Source of the DNA: Lachnospiraceae bacterium
Lineage (GTDB): Bacteria; Bacillota; Clostridia; Lachnospirales; Lachnospiraceae
Assembly (NCBI GenBank): GCA_030527645.1
Contig: JAUNAJ010000007.1
Span: forward strand, 1 to 64,000
Length of the DNA stretch: 64,000 bases
Direction of reading: 5' to 3'
A program made the position numbers and the translations under genes. The first letter of the stretch is position 1; every line of letters begins with the position of its first letter. This document shows positions 54,158-62,712 of this stretch, piece by piece. Below the pieces are notes generated by a model, which ran no database searches, was not told where the DNA came from, and saw nothing but the letters and a program-made list of their open reading frames with translations.

Positions 54158-56320
54158 ATGAGATATCGTATTGAACATGAGAGCAGGGGCCGCTTCCGTC
54201 TTCAGCTGGATAAAAAAAGACTGACAACGGAAGAGGCGGATGTTCTCTATTACACTCTGCTGGAACGGGATGATGTGGAAACAGTCAAGGTTCTTCAGAA
54301 ATCGGCACAGGTCATTGTCCGGTATTATTACGGAAGAAAAAATCTCCTGGATACCATTGGGAAGATGAATCTGAAGTCCGAACGATTAAAGGAGAATGTT
54401 CCTGAGGTCTCCTCCCGGGCCACCAATGAGGAATTTAAAGAACAGATCTGGGGCATGGTGCTGAAGCATTACGCAAAGAAATGGTTCCTTCCTGCTCCGG
54501 TACGTGCTGTGTTTACTATTAAGAATGCTGCGCCGTTTATCTATCACGGTTTGAAGGATCTGCTTCACAGAGAGTTCAGTGCTGAGGTTGTACATGCGAC
54601 AGCCATCGGTGCATCCATGCTGATCGGAGACTTCAACACGGCTGCCTCTATTACCTTCCTGACAGAGGTTGGCGAGGTTCTGGAGGAGTGGACTCTCAAG
54701 AAATCTGTGAATGACCTGGCACAGTCTCTGGCTCTGAATATCACAAAGGTATGGAGAGTAGAGGGGGATGTGCAGGAGCAGGTGAACATCGATCAGATCA
54801 AAGCCGGCGATCACATTCTTGTAACCATGGGCAACATGATCCCTCTGGACGGCATCGTTGCTGAGGGTGATGCCATGGTAAACCAGGCGGCGCTGACCGG
54901 CGAAGCGATTCCGGTAAGAAAGACCCGTTCTGTTTCTGTCTTTGCAGGGACTGTTATTGAGGAAGGTGAGCTGATCATCGAGGTCAGAGAAACCTCCGGT
55001 GAGACCCGTTATGACAAGATCGTCAAGATGATCGAGGAATCCGAAAGCATGGTATCTGTTAAGCAGAGCCGTGCGGAGGCAGTAGTAAGCAAGCTGATTC
55101 CGTATACCTTTGGAACATCTGTCCTTACCTTCCTGCTGACAAGGAATGTTACCAAGGCACTGTCTGTACTGATGGTAGACTTCTCCTGTGCCATCGAGGT
55201 GGCGATGCCCATCGCAGTGCTTTCTTCTATGAGGGAGGCAGGACGTCATCGTGTTACGGTTAAGGGAGGCCGTTATCTGGAGCAGATTGCTCAGGCGGAT
55301 ACCATTGTATTCGATAAGACCGGTACGTTGACAAAAGCGCAGCCTACTGTGGAAACTGTGCTTGCAGCGGGAGACGGTGATCCGGATGAGATGCTTCGGA
55401 TCGCAGCCTGTCTGGAGGAGCATTTCCCCCATTCTCTGGCAAATGCAGTCGTTCGTGCAGCTGCAGAAAAGGGCCTGGATCATGAGGAGATGCATTCAAA
55501 GGCAGTCTATATTGTAGCGCACGGAATCGAGTCCATGATCGGAGAGAACCGTGTGGTGATCGGAAGCTATCACTACGTATTCGAGGATGAGAAGGTGATC
55601 GTCTCCGACGAAGATCGTGCAAGGATCGATGCTCTTCCTGCACAGTATTCTTTGCTGTATATGGCAATCGGAGGAAAACTTGCAGCAGTGATCGGAATTG
55701 CTGATCCGATCAAGGAGCAGACCAGACAGGTGATTCAGGATCTGAGAAAAGTCGGAATTAAACATATCGTGATGATGACGGGAGATTCTGAACGTACCGC
55801 GGCAGCCATTGCTGCTGAAGCAGGTATTACAGAGTATTATTCCGAGGTTCTTCCTGAGGATAAGGCTCGTTACGTAGAGAAGGAAAAAGCGGCAGGACGC
55901 AAGGTCATCATGATCGGTGACGGAATCAATGATTCTCCTGCACTTTCTGCGGCGGATGTTGGTATTGCAATTAAAGAGGGTGCAGATATTGCACAGCAGA
56001 TTTCCGATATCACTATCTCCGGATCAGATCTGAACCAGCTGGTGGATATCAAGGTAATGAGTGACAGACTGATGAAGCGTATGCAGAATACCTCTGTAGT
56101 GGGTATCGGCTTCAATGCAGCAATCCTGGTCGCAGGTATTGCAGGTCTGGCAGCACCCGGAACGGCAGCGCTGCTCCACAATGCATCCACCATCGGACTT
56201 TGTCTGAAGAATATGACCAATCTTCTTCCTGACCATGACTATTTTGTGGAGGAGGAAGAGGATACGGCTGCAGAGGCTGACTATACAGAAGTTTTAAATG
56301 CCGAAGCTGCTTATGCATGA
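54158..56320 (+). CDS. Heavy metal-translocating P1B-type ATPase, atypical FSC motif
   Basis: A 720-residue P-type ATPase. Residues 1-75 look like an HMA-type ferredoxin fold but lack CxxC. TGEAIP (247-252), the phosphorylation motif DKTGTLT (386-392), an EEHFPHSLANA segment with the P1B HP pair and GDGINDSPAL are intact. The intramembrane ion motif, usually CPC or SPC, is FSC (342-344) in DFSCAIEVAMP, with no proline. The C-terminal tail is acidic. CsoR-type operators upstream suggest induction by copper, nickel or a similar metal, but the altered motif leaves the ion open. Confidence 0.9.
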   Translation: MRYRIEHESRGRFRLQLDKKRLTTEEADVLYYTLLERDDVETVKVLQKSAQVIVRYYYGRKNLLDTIGKMNLKSERLKENVPEVSSRATNEEFKEQIWGMVLKHYAKKWFLPAPVRAVFTIKNAAPFIYHGLKDLLHREFSAEVVHATAIGASMLIGDFNTAASITFLTEVGEVLEEWTLKKSVNDLAQSLALNITKVWRVEGDVQEQVNIDQIKAGDHILVTMGNMIPLDGIVAEGDAMVNQAALTGEAIPVRKTRSVSVFAGTVIEEGELIIEVRETSGETRYDKIVKMIEESESMVSVKQSRAEAVVSKLIPYTFGTSVLTFLLTRNVTKALSVLMVDFSCAIEVAMPIAVLSSMREAGRHRVTVKGGRYLEQIAQADTIVFDKTGTLTKAQPTVETVLAAGDGDPDEMLRIAACLEEHFPHSLANAVVRAAAEKGLDHEEMHSKAVYIVAHGIESMIGENRVVIGSYHYVFEDEKVIVSDEDRARIDALPAQYSLLYMAIGGKLAAVIGIADPIKEQTRQVIQDLRKVGIKHIVMMTGDSERTAAAIAAEAGITEYYSEVLPEDKARYVEKEKAAGRKVIMIGDGINDSPALSAADVGIAIKEGADIAQQISDITISGSDLNQLVDIKVMSDRLMKRMQNTSVVGIGFNAAILVAGIAGLAAPGTAALLHNASTIGLCLKNMTNLLPDHDYFVEEEEDTAAEADYTEVLNAEAAYA

Positions 56321-56399
56321 TGCATTCGGGAATCTCCTTTTACATTCATGGTAGAATCTGGTATGATGAAGTCCAATGAGTAGAGGAGAGGAATGTGTT

Positions 56400-57233
56400 A
56401 TGATAAAACTGGCACTGTTTGATCTTGATAAAACGCTGCTGGATGACAGCAGCCGGCTTCCGCAGGAGTTTGACCTGTACAGACAGAAGCTGGAGGAAGA
56501 AGGAGTGAAGCTCGGAATTGCTTCGGCAAGAACCTTTTTCTCCATTGCAGAGCTGTTTGGAGATCGTCTGGACCGTCTGGCCGGCACCTGTGACAATGGC
56601 AATACGATTTTTGACGGAAATAATTTCAAGGTACTGAACTGCTGGAAGGAAGAGGATATCCGGTATCTGATCTCCTTTGTGGAAAGGGATCCGGACATTG
56701 GACTTGTCTTTTCCGGAACAGAGGAGTATTATACCGATCCTCTTACTGTGGAACGACTGCACAGCCATGGAAGAGGGAAGCTTGCTGCCTTTGTAAGGGA
56801 TATTGAGGAAGCAATTTCTGAAGGGAAACAGATCTGTAACTGTCATTTTGTCTGCTTTTATGAAGGCTATCCATCGATGCAGGAATGCGTGGAGGAGAAG
56901 CTGGCAGGACCGCTGCAGGAGCTGCAGGAGAACTGGGATCTGATGGAGGCCGGCTGGGGCTGGGTGGCTGTCTGTGTTCCGGGAGAGGGAAAGGCAGCCG
57001 GAATAAGAAGTCTGATGAGAGAGTACGGCGCCGGAAGAGAGGAGACCATGGTGTTTGGAGACAGCGACAACGACAGCTCCATGTTCCGTGAAGTGAAGTT
57101 TTCTTATGCCATGAAAAATGCCTCAGAGAGTGCAAAGAAGGCAGCCGGATATATTACAGAAGAGGATAATAATCATAACGGAGCATTGAAGGCTGCATTA
57201 GAGAGAACGCTGGCAGAAAAGAACAGAGACTGA
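56400..57233 (+). CDS. HAD-family phosphatase (Cof-like)
   Basis: A 277-residue haloacid dehalogenase phosphatase of the Cof/IIB type. Motif I is LFDLDKTLLDD (nucleophile D9) and motif IV GDSDNDSSMF near the C-terminus. Likely acts on sugar phosphates or nucleotides. ATG 56400 is chosen with GGAGAGG upstream. The final codons lie in the left arm of a terminator. Confidence 0.9.
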   Translation: MIKLALFDLDKTLLDDSSRLPQEFDLYRQKLEEEGVKLGIASARTFFSIAELFGDRLDRLAGTCDNGNTIFDGNNFKVLNCWKEEDIRYLISFVERDPDIGLVFSGTEEYYTDPLTVERLHSHGRGKLAAFVRDIEEAISEGKQICNCHFVCFYEGYPSMQECVEEKLAGPLQELQENWDLMEAGWGWVAVCVPGEGKAAGIRSLMREYGAGREETMVFGDSDNDSSMFREVKFSYAMKNASESAKKAAGYITEEDNNHNGALKAALERTLAEKNRD

Positions 57234-57266
57234 AGGAGATTTCCTTCGGTCTCTGTTCTTTTCTGC
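57213..57266. terminator. Terminator overlapping the HAD gene stop codon
   Basis: Arms of 25 bases (57213-57237 and 57242-57266), 24 of them matched, with the TGA stop inside the left arm. Flanking A- and T-rich ends suit both this gene and the convergent rsgA-like gene. Confidence 0.8.
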
Positions 57267-57289
57267 TTTTCTTCAGGTGCTGCATCCTT

Positions 57290-57316
57290 GGTGCCTCGTG
57301 CGTTCGACTTGAATTT
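57290..57316. repeat. Intergenic repeat fragment, copy D
   Basis: GGTGCCTCGTGCGTTCGACT then TGAATTT, a fragment related to copies A and B, sharing TCGACTTGAAT. Confidence 0.45.
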
Positions 57317-57342
57317 GTGAGGGGATGCTGCCATGAATACAG

Positions 57343-58404
57343 TTATTTCTTTCGCTTTCGTATCTGCATCTCTTTACGTGCCGCTCTGCGTTCCTGCTGA
57401 TTTTTTTTCTTTTTCTCCATGTGAGCGGCTTTATCCTGGGCAAAGGAATATTCCGCTCTTAATCGGTTGTAGGAGTTCCATCTTTTTTCCGAGAGCTGAC
57501 CGGAGGCAATGGCTTCAAAAATTGCACATCCCGGCTCTGAAGTGTGTGTGCAGTCGCTGAATCTGCACCGGCCGAAAAACTGTTCTACATCCTCAAAGCT
57601 TTGGCTGAGATCATCTGTTTCACTAACCAGGCCGATCTCTCTCATACCGGGGGTATCGATCAGGATCGCTCCGGAAGGAAGAAGATACATCTGGCGCTGG
57701 GTCGTGGTGTGGCGTCCCCGGTCATCGCTGCGGATATCCCCTGTATGGATCAGGGAATCATTCATCAGTCTGTTGATGATCGTAGATTTTCCAACTCCCG
57801 ATGAGCCCATCAGTGCCACGGTTTTCCCTGGCTTCAGAAACTGCTCGATCTCCTCCAGACCGTCTTCATCAACGGAAGAGGTCAGAAGAATTTCACATCC
57901 GGGAGCGACGGACTCTACCGCTGACAGTTTTGAATCGATATCCTCACATAAATCCGCTTTGGTGAGAACGATCACAGGAACTGCTCCGCTGTTCCAGGTC
58001 AGGGTAATGTAGCGTTCCAGACGCTTCAGATTAAAATCCTGATTCAGGGAGGTGCAGATGAAGGTATGATCAATGTTTGCCGCCACGATCTGCGCACTGT
58101 TCAGACTGCCGCTGGCATTACGCACAAAGGCGCTTTTTCTCGGGAGAATGCTTCGGATGATGGCATGGCCGCTTTCGTTCGTATCCCGGTCAAGGATCAC
58201 AAAATCGCCTACAGCGGGAAGATCCTTCGCATCGGATGCTTCAAAGCGCATTTTTCCGGAAATTTCACAAAGAAGCTCGCCCTCTTCGGAAATCGCATTG
58301 TAAAGTCCCTTGGACTGGGAAATGATTCTGCCGTAGTATCCTTCCTCCGGTTCCGGATACTCACCAAGTGGATCAAAGCCGTATTTTTTAAGTATGCCTG
58401 TCAT
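57343..58404 (-). CDS. rsgA: RsgA-type ribosome small subunit-dependent GTPase
   Basis: A 353-residue circularly permuted GTPase acting in 30S maturation. Motif order is G4 TKAD (148-151), G1 GSSGVGKST (200-208), G3 DTPGM (250-254). The zinc knuckle is C280, C285, H287 and C293. The C-terminal tail is Lys/Arg-rich. It may be a second RsgA next to a housekeeping copy elsewhere; that cannot be judged here. The start overlaps the RNHCP gene by four bases. Confidence 0.92.
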   Translation of the reverse strand: MTGILKKYGFDPLGEYPEPEEGYYGRIISQSKGLYNAISEEGELLCEISGKMRFEASDAKDLPAVGDFVILDRDTNESGHAIIRSILPRKSAFVRNASGSLNSAQIVAANIDHTFICTSLNQDFNLKRLERYITLTWNSGAVPVIVLTKADLCEDIDSKLSAVESVAPGCEILLTSSVDEDGLEEIEQFLKPGKTVALMGSSGVGKSTIINRLMNDSLIHTGDIRSDDRGRHTTTQRQMYLLPSGAILIDTPGMREIGLVSETDDLSQSFEDVEQFFGRCRFSDCTHTSEPGCAIFEAIASGQLSEKRWNSYNRLRAEYSFAQDKAAHMEKKKKNQQERRAARKEMQIRKRKK

Positions 58405-58892
58405 TGTTCTGTTTCTCCGTTTTCTTCATTTGGCTCAGCTTCAGACAGAAGATTGTCAATGGGAAAAGCCGGCTGTGCCAGAGGTTTTAATGCAATGGAC
58501 ATCAGCTTCAGCTGGTTGTCATCGGCAGCAATGCGGTTGGATCCCAGATGCCCGCACCTGGAGCAGCGGTGCACAATGGCCCATTCTCCGTTTTTTCTGA
58601 CCCAGACACTGACAGCTTCCATGATTCCGCCGCAGTTGGCAGCCCGGTCCCCCGGCTTATCATCGAGGTGAACGCTGGCCAGACAGTGAGGACAGTGATT
58701 TCTGTGACTGGTACCGGCACCATCCGGGGTGATCAGCTTTCCGCAGTTTTTGCAGATAAAGCTGTCCTGACAGCTGTTTTCCTGAAAATATGCTCGTTTT
58801 CTTTCTCGATAGCTCATATATTTATACCTGGATTTTCCTTTCGTTCGTGGTGGAAGGGCGCTCAGAAGGTTCTGAATACTGTTTTCTTGCAT
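58401..58892 (-). CDS. RNHCP domain zinc-ribbon protein
   Basis: A 163-residue protein named for its RNHCPHC motif (about 63-69). Zinc cysteine pairs are CKNC (47-50), CPHC and CSRC. Function unknown. The ATGA overlap with rsgA ties its production to a ribosome-maturation GTPase and hints at an RNA- or ribosome-linked role (inference). Confidence 0.88.
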   Translation of the reverse strand: MQENSIQNLLSALPPRTKGKSRYKYMSYRERKRAYFQENSCQDSFICKNCGKLITPDGAGTSHRNHCPHCLASVHLDDKPGDRAANCGGIMEAVSVWVRKNGEWAIVHRCSRCGHLGSNRIAADDNQLKLMSIALKPLAQPAFPIDNLLSEAEPNEENGETEQ

Positions 58893-58950
58893 ATCCTCCT
58901 GAATAGTTACTCTTTAGAGAAGAATATCATACTGTCTGTCCGGGGTCCGG

Positions 58951-60105
58951 TCAACTGTTTTTTAAAAGATACTCCCGGATCGCACTGCGGGATGCCTGTA
59001 CGCTGCCCTGCACAAAGAAAGGTTTTCCTCCTCCCCGTCCGTTTAGTGCCAGGTTGAATTCTTTTACAAAGGATCGAAGATCTCCGCCCGGGAGCCCGAT
59101 CGCATATTTATATCCCGTCTCATCCGTGCCGGAGAAGACAGCGGCTCTTCCTCCGCAGCTGTGCTGGATCAGATCACAGGCTCTTCGAACACCGTCTGCG
59201 GAAAAATCATCAAGAAATACCACAACATCCCCTACATCTTCCAGTTCTTTCGCCTTTGCCTGGAAGATGGATTCTTCCATTGCATAGATCCGCTGTCGTT
59301 TTTCATTAACTTCAGCCTGAACGAGCTGTACTGCTTTTGCGGTCTCCAGCGGCTTTGCGGACAGAAGGCGGGAAACTGCTCTGTTCTGTTCGTTGACGCT
59401 GCTGAGATACTGCAGAGCACGTTTTCCGCAGAGCAGTTCCACCCGGACACCGCTTCGGAATTTTTCACAGTTCAGGATTTTTACGAGTCCGATGGCTCCG
59501 GTTCGGTCAACATGCATGCCGCAGCAGGCGCAGATATCAATCTCCGGGAATTCAACGATTCGTACTTCACCTGTCAGTTCCTTTTTGCTTCTGTAGGGAA
59601 TAGAAGGAAGTGCATCCTCGGAGGGCACCCATATCTTTACCGGATCATTTTTCCAGATTGCCTGATTTACCTCTTCCTCTACCCCGGCAAGCTCCGCCAT
59701 GGTCAGCTCTCCGGAAAGATCGATCGTGATCACATCGGCTCCCATGTGGAATCCTACATTATCATATCCCCAGCGGCGGTGGATCACACCGGAGATCATG
59801 TGCTCACCGGAATGCTGCTGCATCAGATCAAAGCGATAGTCCCAGTTGATCGATGCGGTGACTGCAGTTCCCGGTTCCATCGGCTGTTCTGTGTAATGAA
59901 GAATGAGGCCTCCCTCCTCCCGGGTATCCTTTACCGGGATCTCATTCAGGAATCCGATATCTCCGGGCTGTCCGCCTCCCTCCGGATAGAAGACCGTTTG
60001 ATCCAGGATGATCGCAAAGCCGTTTTTGGAGGATCGGCATTCGAGTACCGATGCGGTACAGGTGGTTTGGTATGCATTCGTATAAAAAAGTTTTTTGGTA
60101 AACAT
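58951..60105 (-). CDS. AlaX-type alanyl-tRNA editing protein
   Basis: A 384-residue stand-alone editing protein that removes Ser or Gly from mischarged tRNA-Ala. Zinc ligands are H98 and H102 (HSGEH), with C194 and H198 in CCGMH. The C-terminal DHHA1 domain (GGGKPFFVQGSVQ) makes it the long AlaX form. It is the first gene of a minus-strand run with RNHCP and rsgA, 58 bp apart. Confidence 0.93.
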   Translation of the reverse strand: MFTKKLFYTNAYQTTCTASVLECRSSKNGFAIILDQTVFYPEGGGQPGDIGFLNEIPVKDTREEGGLILHYTEQPMEPGTAVTASINWDYRFDLMQQHSGEHMISGVIHRRWGYDNVGFHMGADVITIDLSGELTMAELAGVEEEVNQAIWKNDPVKIWVPSEDALPSIPYRSKKELTGEVRIVEFPEIDICACCGMHVDRTGAIGLVKILNCEKFRSGVRVELLCGKRALQYLSSVNEQNRAVSRLLSAKPLETAKAVQLVQAEVNEKRQRIYAMEESIFQAKAKELEDVGDVVVFLDDFSADGVRRACDLIQHSCGGRAAVFSGTDETGYKYAIGLPGGDLRSFVKEFNLALNGRGGGKPFFVQGSVQASRSAIREYLLKNS

Positions 60106-60208
60106 AAAAAAATCCCTTCCATCATCAGAATAAGAACCGCAGAAGATGCTGATTCAGTCAAAAATTATCATATCATCATATACAGGAAATTGCTATGATG
60201 CGATTTCT

Positions 60209-60218
60209 GAACTGTAAC
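60209..60218 (+). repeat. GAACNGTAAC repeat motif
   Basis: GAACTGTAAC in the gap before the YARHG gene, one of several intergenic copies of this motif (others near 14287, 22474-22543 and 45528). Confidence 0.4.
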
Positions 60219-60249
60219 GCATATGCAGAAGGTACGGTGACGGTATCAT

Positions 60250-60278
60250 TTGACAATCAAACAGCGGAATGCTATCAT
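60250..60278 (+). promoter_or_regulatory. Promoter of the YARHG gene
   Basis: TTGACA (60250-60255), a 17-bp spacer and TATCAT (60273-60278). Confidence 0.7.
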
Positions 60279-60356
60279 TTTTTTCAGAAACCGGATAAGA
60301 AATGAGCTGCGGAACAGCGGCGAAGGTATTCCGGTCTGAAAGGAACAAAACATAGT

Positions 60357-60956
60357 ATGAAAAAGATAGCAATTGCAGCAGGAATCGTAGATCTTTTGCT
60401 GATGGGACTGTTTGTATTTACCTTATTTACAGATCCCTCCCGATCCGGAGTGGAGACCACTGCACAGCTCTCTGCTGATTTTGAATCAAATGAGGAACTA
60501 TATGGATCCGCGGATCCTGTGAAGAATTTTGAGATAGACGCCTCCGTCAGTTACCGGTCATCCAATACAGGAACAGCAGGCAGCGCAGCATCTCGGTCAG
60601 ATACAGAGACTCCGCCGGAGACAGCAGTTCCCTCATCCGGCAATTCATCCGGTTCAGATCCTTATGCAGGATTTGTGTTCCCTGACAGCAATACAGTTCT
60701 GATTACAACTGCCAGAATGAGATCCACTCTAACGGATGCGGCAACCTGCCGAAGAGCGATCAATGAGCTCTATGCACGACGGGGATATCTGTTTACAAAG
60801 CAGGAGAATCGGGATTATTTCAATACTTATTCCTGGTATAAAAATATGGCAAAGGAATCCGATATGACTGTGGTAGCAAGACGATTCAGCAATATTGAAA
60901 AACAAAATGTAGAAAATCTGCAGGCATTTGAGAATTCCATGGGCTGGAATCAGTAG
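60357..60956 (+). CDS. YARHG domain membrane-anchored protein
   Basis: A 199-residue protein with an N-terminal signal anchor (IAIAAGIVDLLLMGLFVFTL, 4-23) and a Ser/Thr/Gly-rich linker (about 60-105). The C-terminal YARHG domain contains INELYARRGYLF and YSWYK. YARHG domains are extracellular and of unknown function. The stop is 13 bp before the zinc-ribbon gene, so the two are probably one operon. Confidence 0.88.
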   Translation: MKKIAIAAGIVDLLLMGLFVFTLFTDPSRSGVETTAQLSADFESNEELYGSADPVKNFEIDASVSYRSSNTGTAGSAASRSDTETPPETAVPSSGNSSGSDPYAGFVFPDSNTVLITTARMRSTLTDAATCRRAINELYARRGYLFTKQENRDYFNTYSWYKNMAKESDMTVVARRFSNIEKQNVENLQAFENSMGWNQ

Positions 60957-60969
60957 AGGGAGGATATGT

Positions 60970-62367
60970 ATGTTTTGTATCAATTGCGGAACAGAGAATG
61001 AGGATACTTCTCTTTATTGCAGAGAATGCGGAGCTCCTTTGCAGGATCAGCAGAACTATGTATATCCGGAGCGTGGCTATGATCATCCGGAATATCCGGA
61101 TCGCCCGCCCTATGATAATTATCCCTATGAACCCCCTTATATGGAAACGGAACAGCCGGAATACTATTCCGTTCCGAAAAAAAAGACTGTTCCCAAGATG
61201 GCATTTGTGATCGGAGCGGAAGCTCTGGCAGCGATCTGCCTCATTTTTGCAAGCTGCTGGATCATGCAGAAGAAATATTCTGCAGAAACCACAGCTCTGG
61301 CGTATTGGGAAGCTGCAGCAGAGTGTGACTGGTCCACCGCCTATGAATACTGTGAATTTCCGAACAGCAAACTGCTGACGAAGCAGGCGTTTGTCAATGC
61401 CCATGCCTCTGATACAGGCGGAATTGACTATTCAGAAGCGGAGGTAGTGAACGCAGGAGAAGTTGTGTCAGAAAGTATCAGGCAATACGCAGGTGCTTTG
61501 GGTGATATTGACGAGCTGCTTGGCGTGGATTCTTCAGCCTTGGCGGATCAGGCATCCGATGCTCTTGATTTTGCCGCAGGAAATACCTGTGTGGTTATTT
61601 ATCGTGAAGTCGGAAGTGCAGATCCTGAGTATTCCTATATTACGCTGTCAAAAACAGGAGAAAAACAATTCCTGTTCTGGGATGAGTGGAAAGTAACCTC
61701 ATCGAATCTGTATACTAAGGATGTAACCTTGAATGTGCCGGCTGAGGCAGAGGTGTTCCTGAACAGTAAAGCTGTACCTGAGGAGTATGAGAGCAGTGAC
61801 GGTAATGACACCGGAAGAAAGAATATTATATTCCCCTATCTTTTTACCGGAGAATATCAGGTGGAAGTCAATGAATCAGGAACGGAATCCTATCGTTATC
61901 TGATGCATGTAAGCGAAAGCGGAGCAGATCCGGATTATATTGATCTGGCTCCCGTATCCGGAACGGTGGAGCAGCTTTGTGAACAGGCGGGTGCTGACAT
62001 AAAGAAGATTCTTGAGGCTGCCCTTGACGGAAAAAAATTTTCCAAGATCGAAGACCTGTTTTCGGAAGATGCAGTAAAAGAAGGCGATGTAAAGGATGCA
62101 TATGAGGAGCTGGTAGATAAACTGGAGGGAAATGGCAGTACTTCAGGTGTGATTACATTGTTTCTGAAGAACATGACTGTGTCAGAGAAGTATTCCTCTG
62201 TGCAGTCGATTGAACTGGAGATAACAGCGGATCGAAATGTAACCTACAGAGGATCCTATAACAACGGATCCGACACAGGGTCTATATCTATGAACGCAGC
62301 TTATATCAGTGAGGATGCATCCTGGAAATTAAGCAATCTGCCAATTACAGCGCGGATGATCTATTGA
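60970..62367 (+). CDS. Zinc-ribbon, TcaA-like membrane protein
   Basis: A 465-residue protein. The N-terminal zinc ribbon is CINCGTENEDTSLYCRECG (3-21), followed by a Tyr/Pro-rich linker and one transmembrane helix (about 81-101). The large extracellular part includes a TcaA/YvbJ-like domain (VPAEAEVFLNSKAVP, YLFTGEYQVEV). Such proteins are linked to cell-wall stress, but the role here is unknown. ATG 60970 is chosen with GGGAGG upstream and because it starts the zinc ribbon. Confidence 0.82.
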   Translation: MFCINCGTENEDTSLYCRECGAPLQDQQNYVYPERGYDHPEYPDRPPYDNYPYEPPYMETEQPEYYSVPKKKTVPKMAFVIGAEALAAICLIFASCWIMQKKYSAETTALAYWEAAAECDWSTAYEYCEFPNSKLLTKQAFVNAHASDTGGIDYSEAEVVNAGEVVSESIRQYAGALGDIDELLGVDSSALADQASDALDFAAGNTCVVIYREVGSADPEYSYITLSKTGEKQFLFWDEWKVTSSNLYTKDVTLNVPAEAEVFLNSKAVPEEYESSDGNDTGRKNIIFPYLFTGEYQVEVNESGTESYRYLMHVSESGADPDYIDLAPVSGTVEQLCEQAGADIKKILEAALDGKKFSKIEDLFSEDAVKEGDVKDAYEELVDKLEGNGSTSGVITLFLKNMTVSEKYSSVQSIELEITADRNVTYRGSYNNGSDTGSISMNAAYISEDASWKLSNLPITARMIY

Positions 62368-62501
62368 TAAAAACCGGAGAATGGTGCAGGCATCGTTCCC
62401 CGGTTCTTTTGATGCAGGTTACTTTACCCGACAGCAGGTCCCTGTGAACAGGTATGACTATAAGGACAGTAGGAATCTGTATCAGGAGAGTAAAAAAACA
62501 G

Positions 62502-62530
62502 TTGACTTTTCTGTTAACAGATGATATTAT
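62502..62530 (+). promoter_or_regulatory. Promoter of tRNA-Leu copy 2
   Basis: TTGACT (62502-62507), a 17-bp spacer and TATTAT (62525-62530). Its sequence differs from the promoter of copy 1. Confidence 0.75.
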
Positions 62531-62567
62531 CTTATTTGTTCTCGGTGAGAGAGTGTTAATTAGATAT

Positions 62568-62652
62568 GCGGAAGTGTCGGAACTGGCAGACGAGCAAGAC
62601 TAAGGATCTTGTGATCAATGCGATCGTGTGGGTTCAAGTCCCATCTTCCGCA
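62568..62652 (+). tRNA. tRNA-Leu (anticodon AAG), copy 2
   Basis: Identical over 85 nt to the tRNA at 52107-52191. The surrounding 128-bp block (62565-62692) matches 52104-52231 with two mismatches. Confidence 0.95.
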
Positions 62653-62662
62653 GACATAGAAA

Positions 62663-62691
62663 AGGGTTCAGCCTCTGGCTGAGCCCTTTTT
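62663..62691 (+). terminator. Terminator of tRNA-Leu copy 2
   Basis: The same AGGGTTCAGCC/GGCTGAGCCCT hairpin with T run as after copy 1. Confidence 0.92.
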
Positions 62692-62712
62692 GGCTGCGAA
62701 AGGGAAATAACG

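Noticed and set aside
53949-54161. Alternative 70-codon frame inside the DUF6110 gene
   Set aside because: Arg/Leu-rich frame shadow without a ribosome site; the DUF6110 frame has AGGAGG and a typical helix.
59161-60198. 345-codon + strand frame opposite the AlaX gene
   Set aside because: Cys/Phe-rich nonsense sequence, while the minus strand holds all AlaX zinc motifs.
52104-62692. Integrated prophage or conjugative element between the tRNAs
   Set aside because: No integrase, relaxase or structural genes; the contents are ordinary cellular genes.
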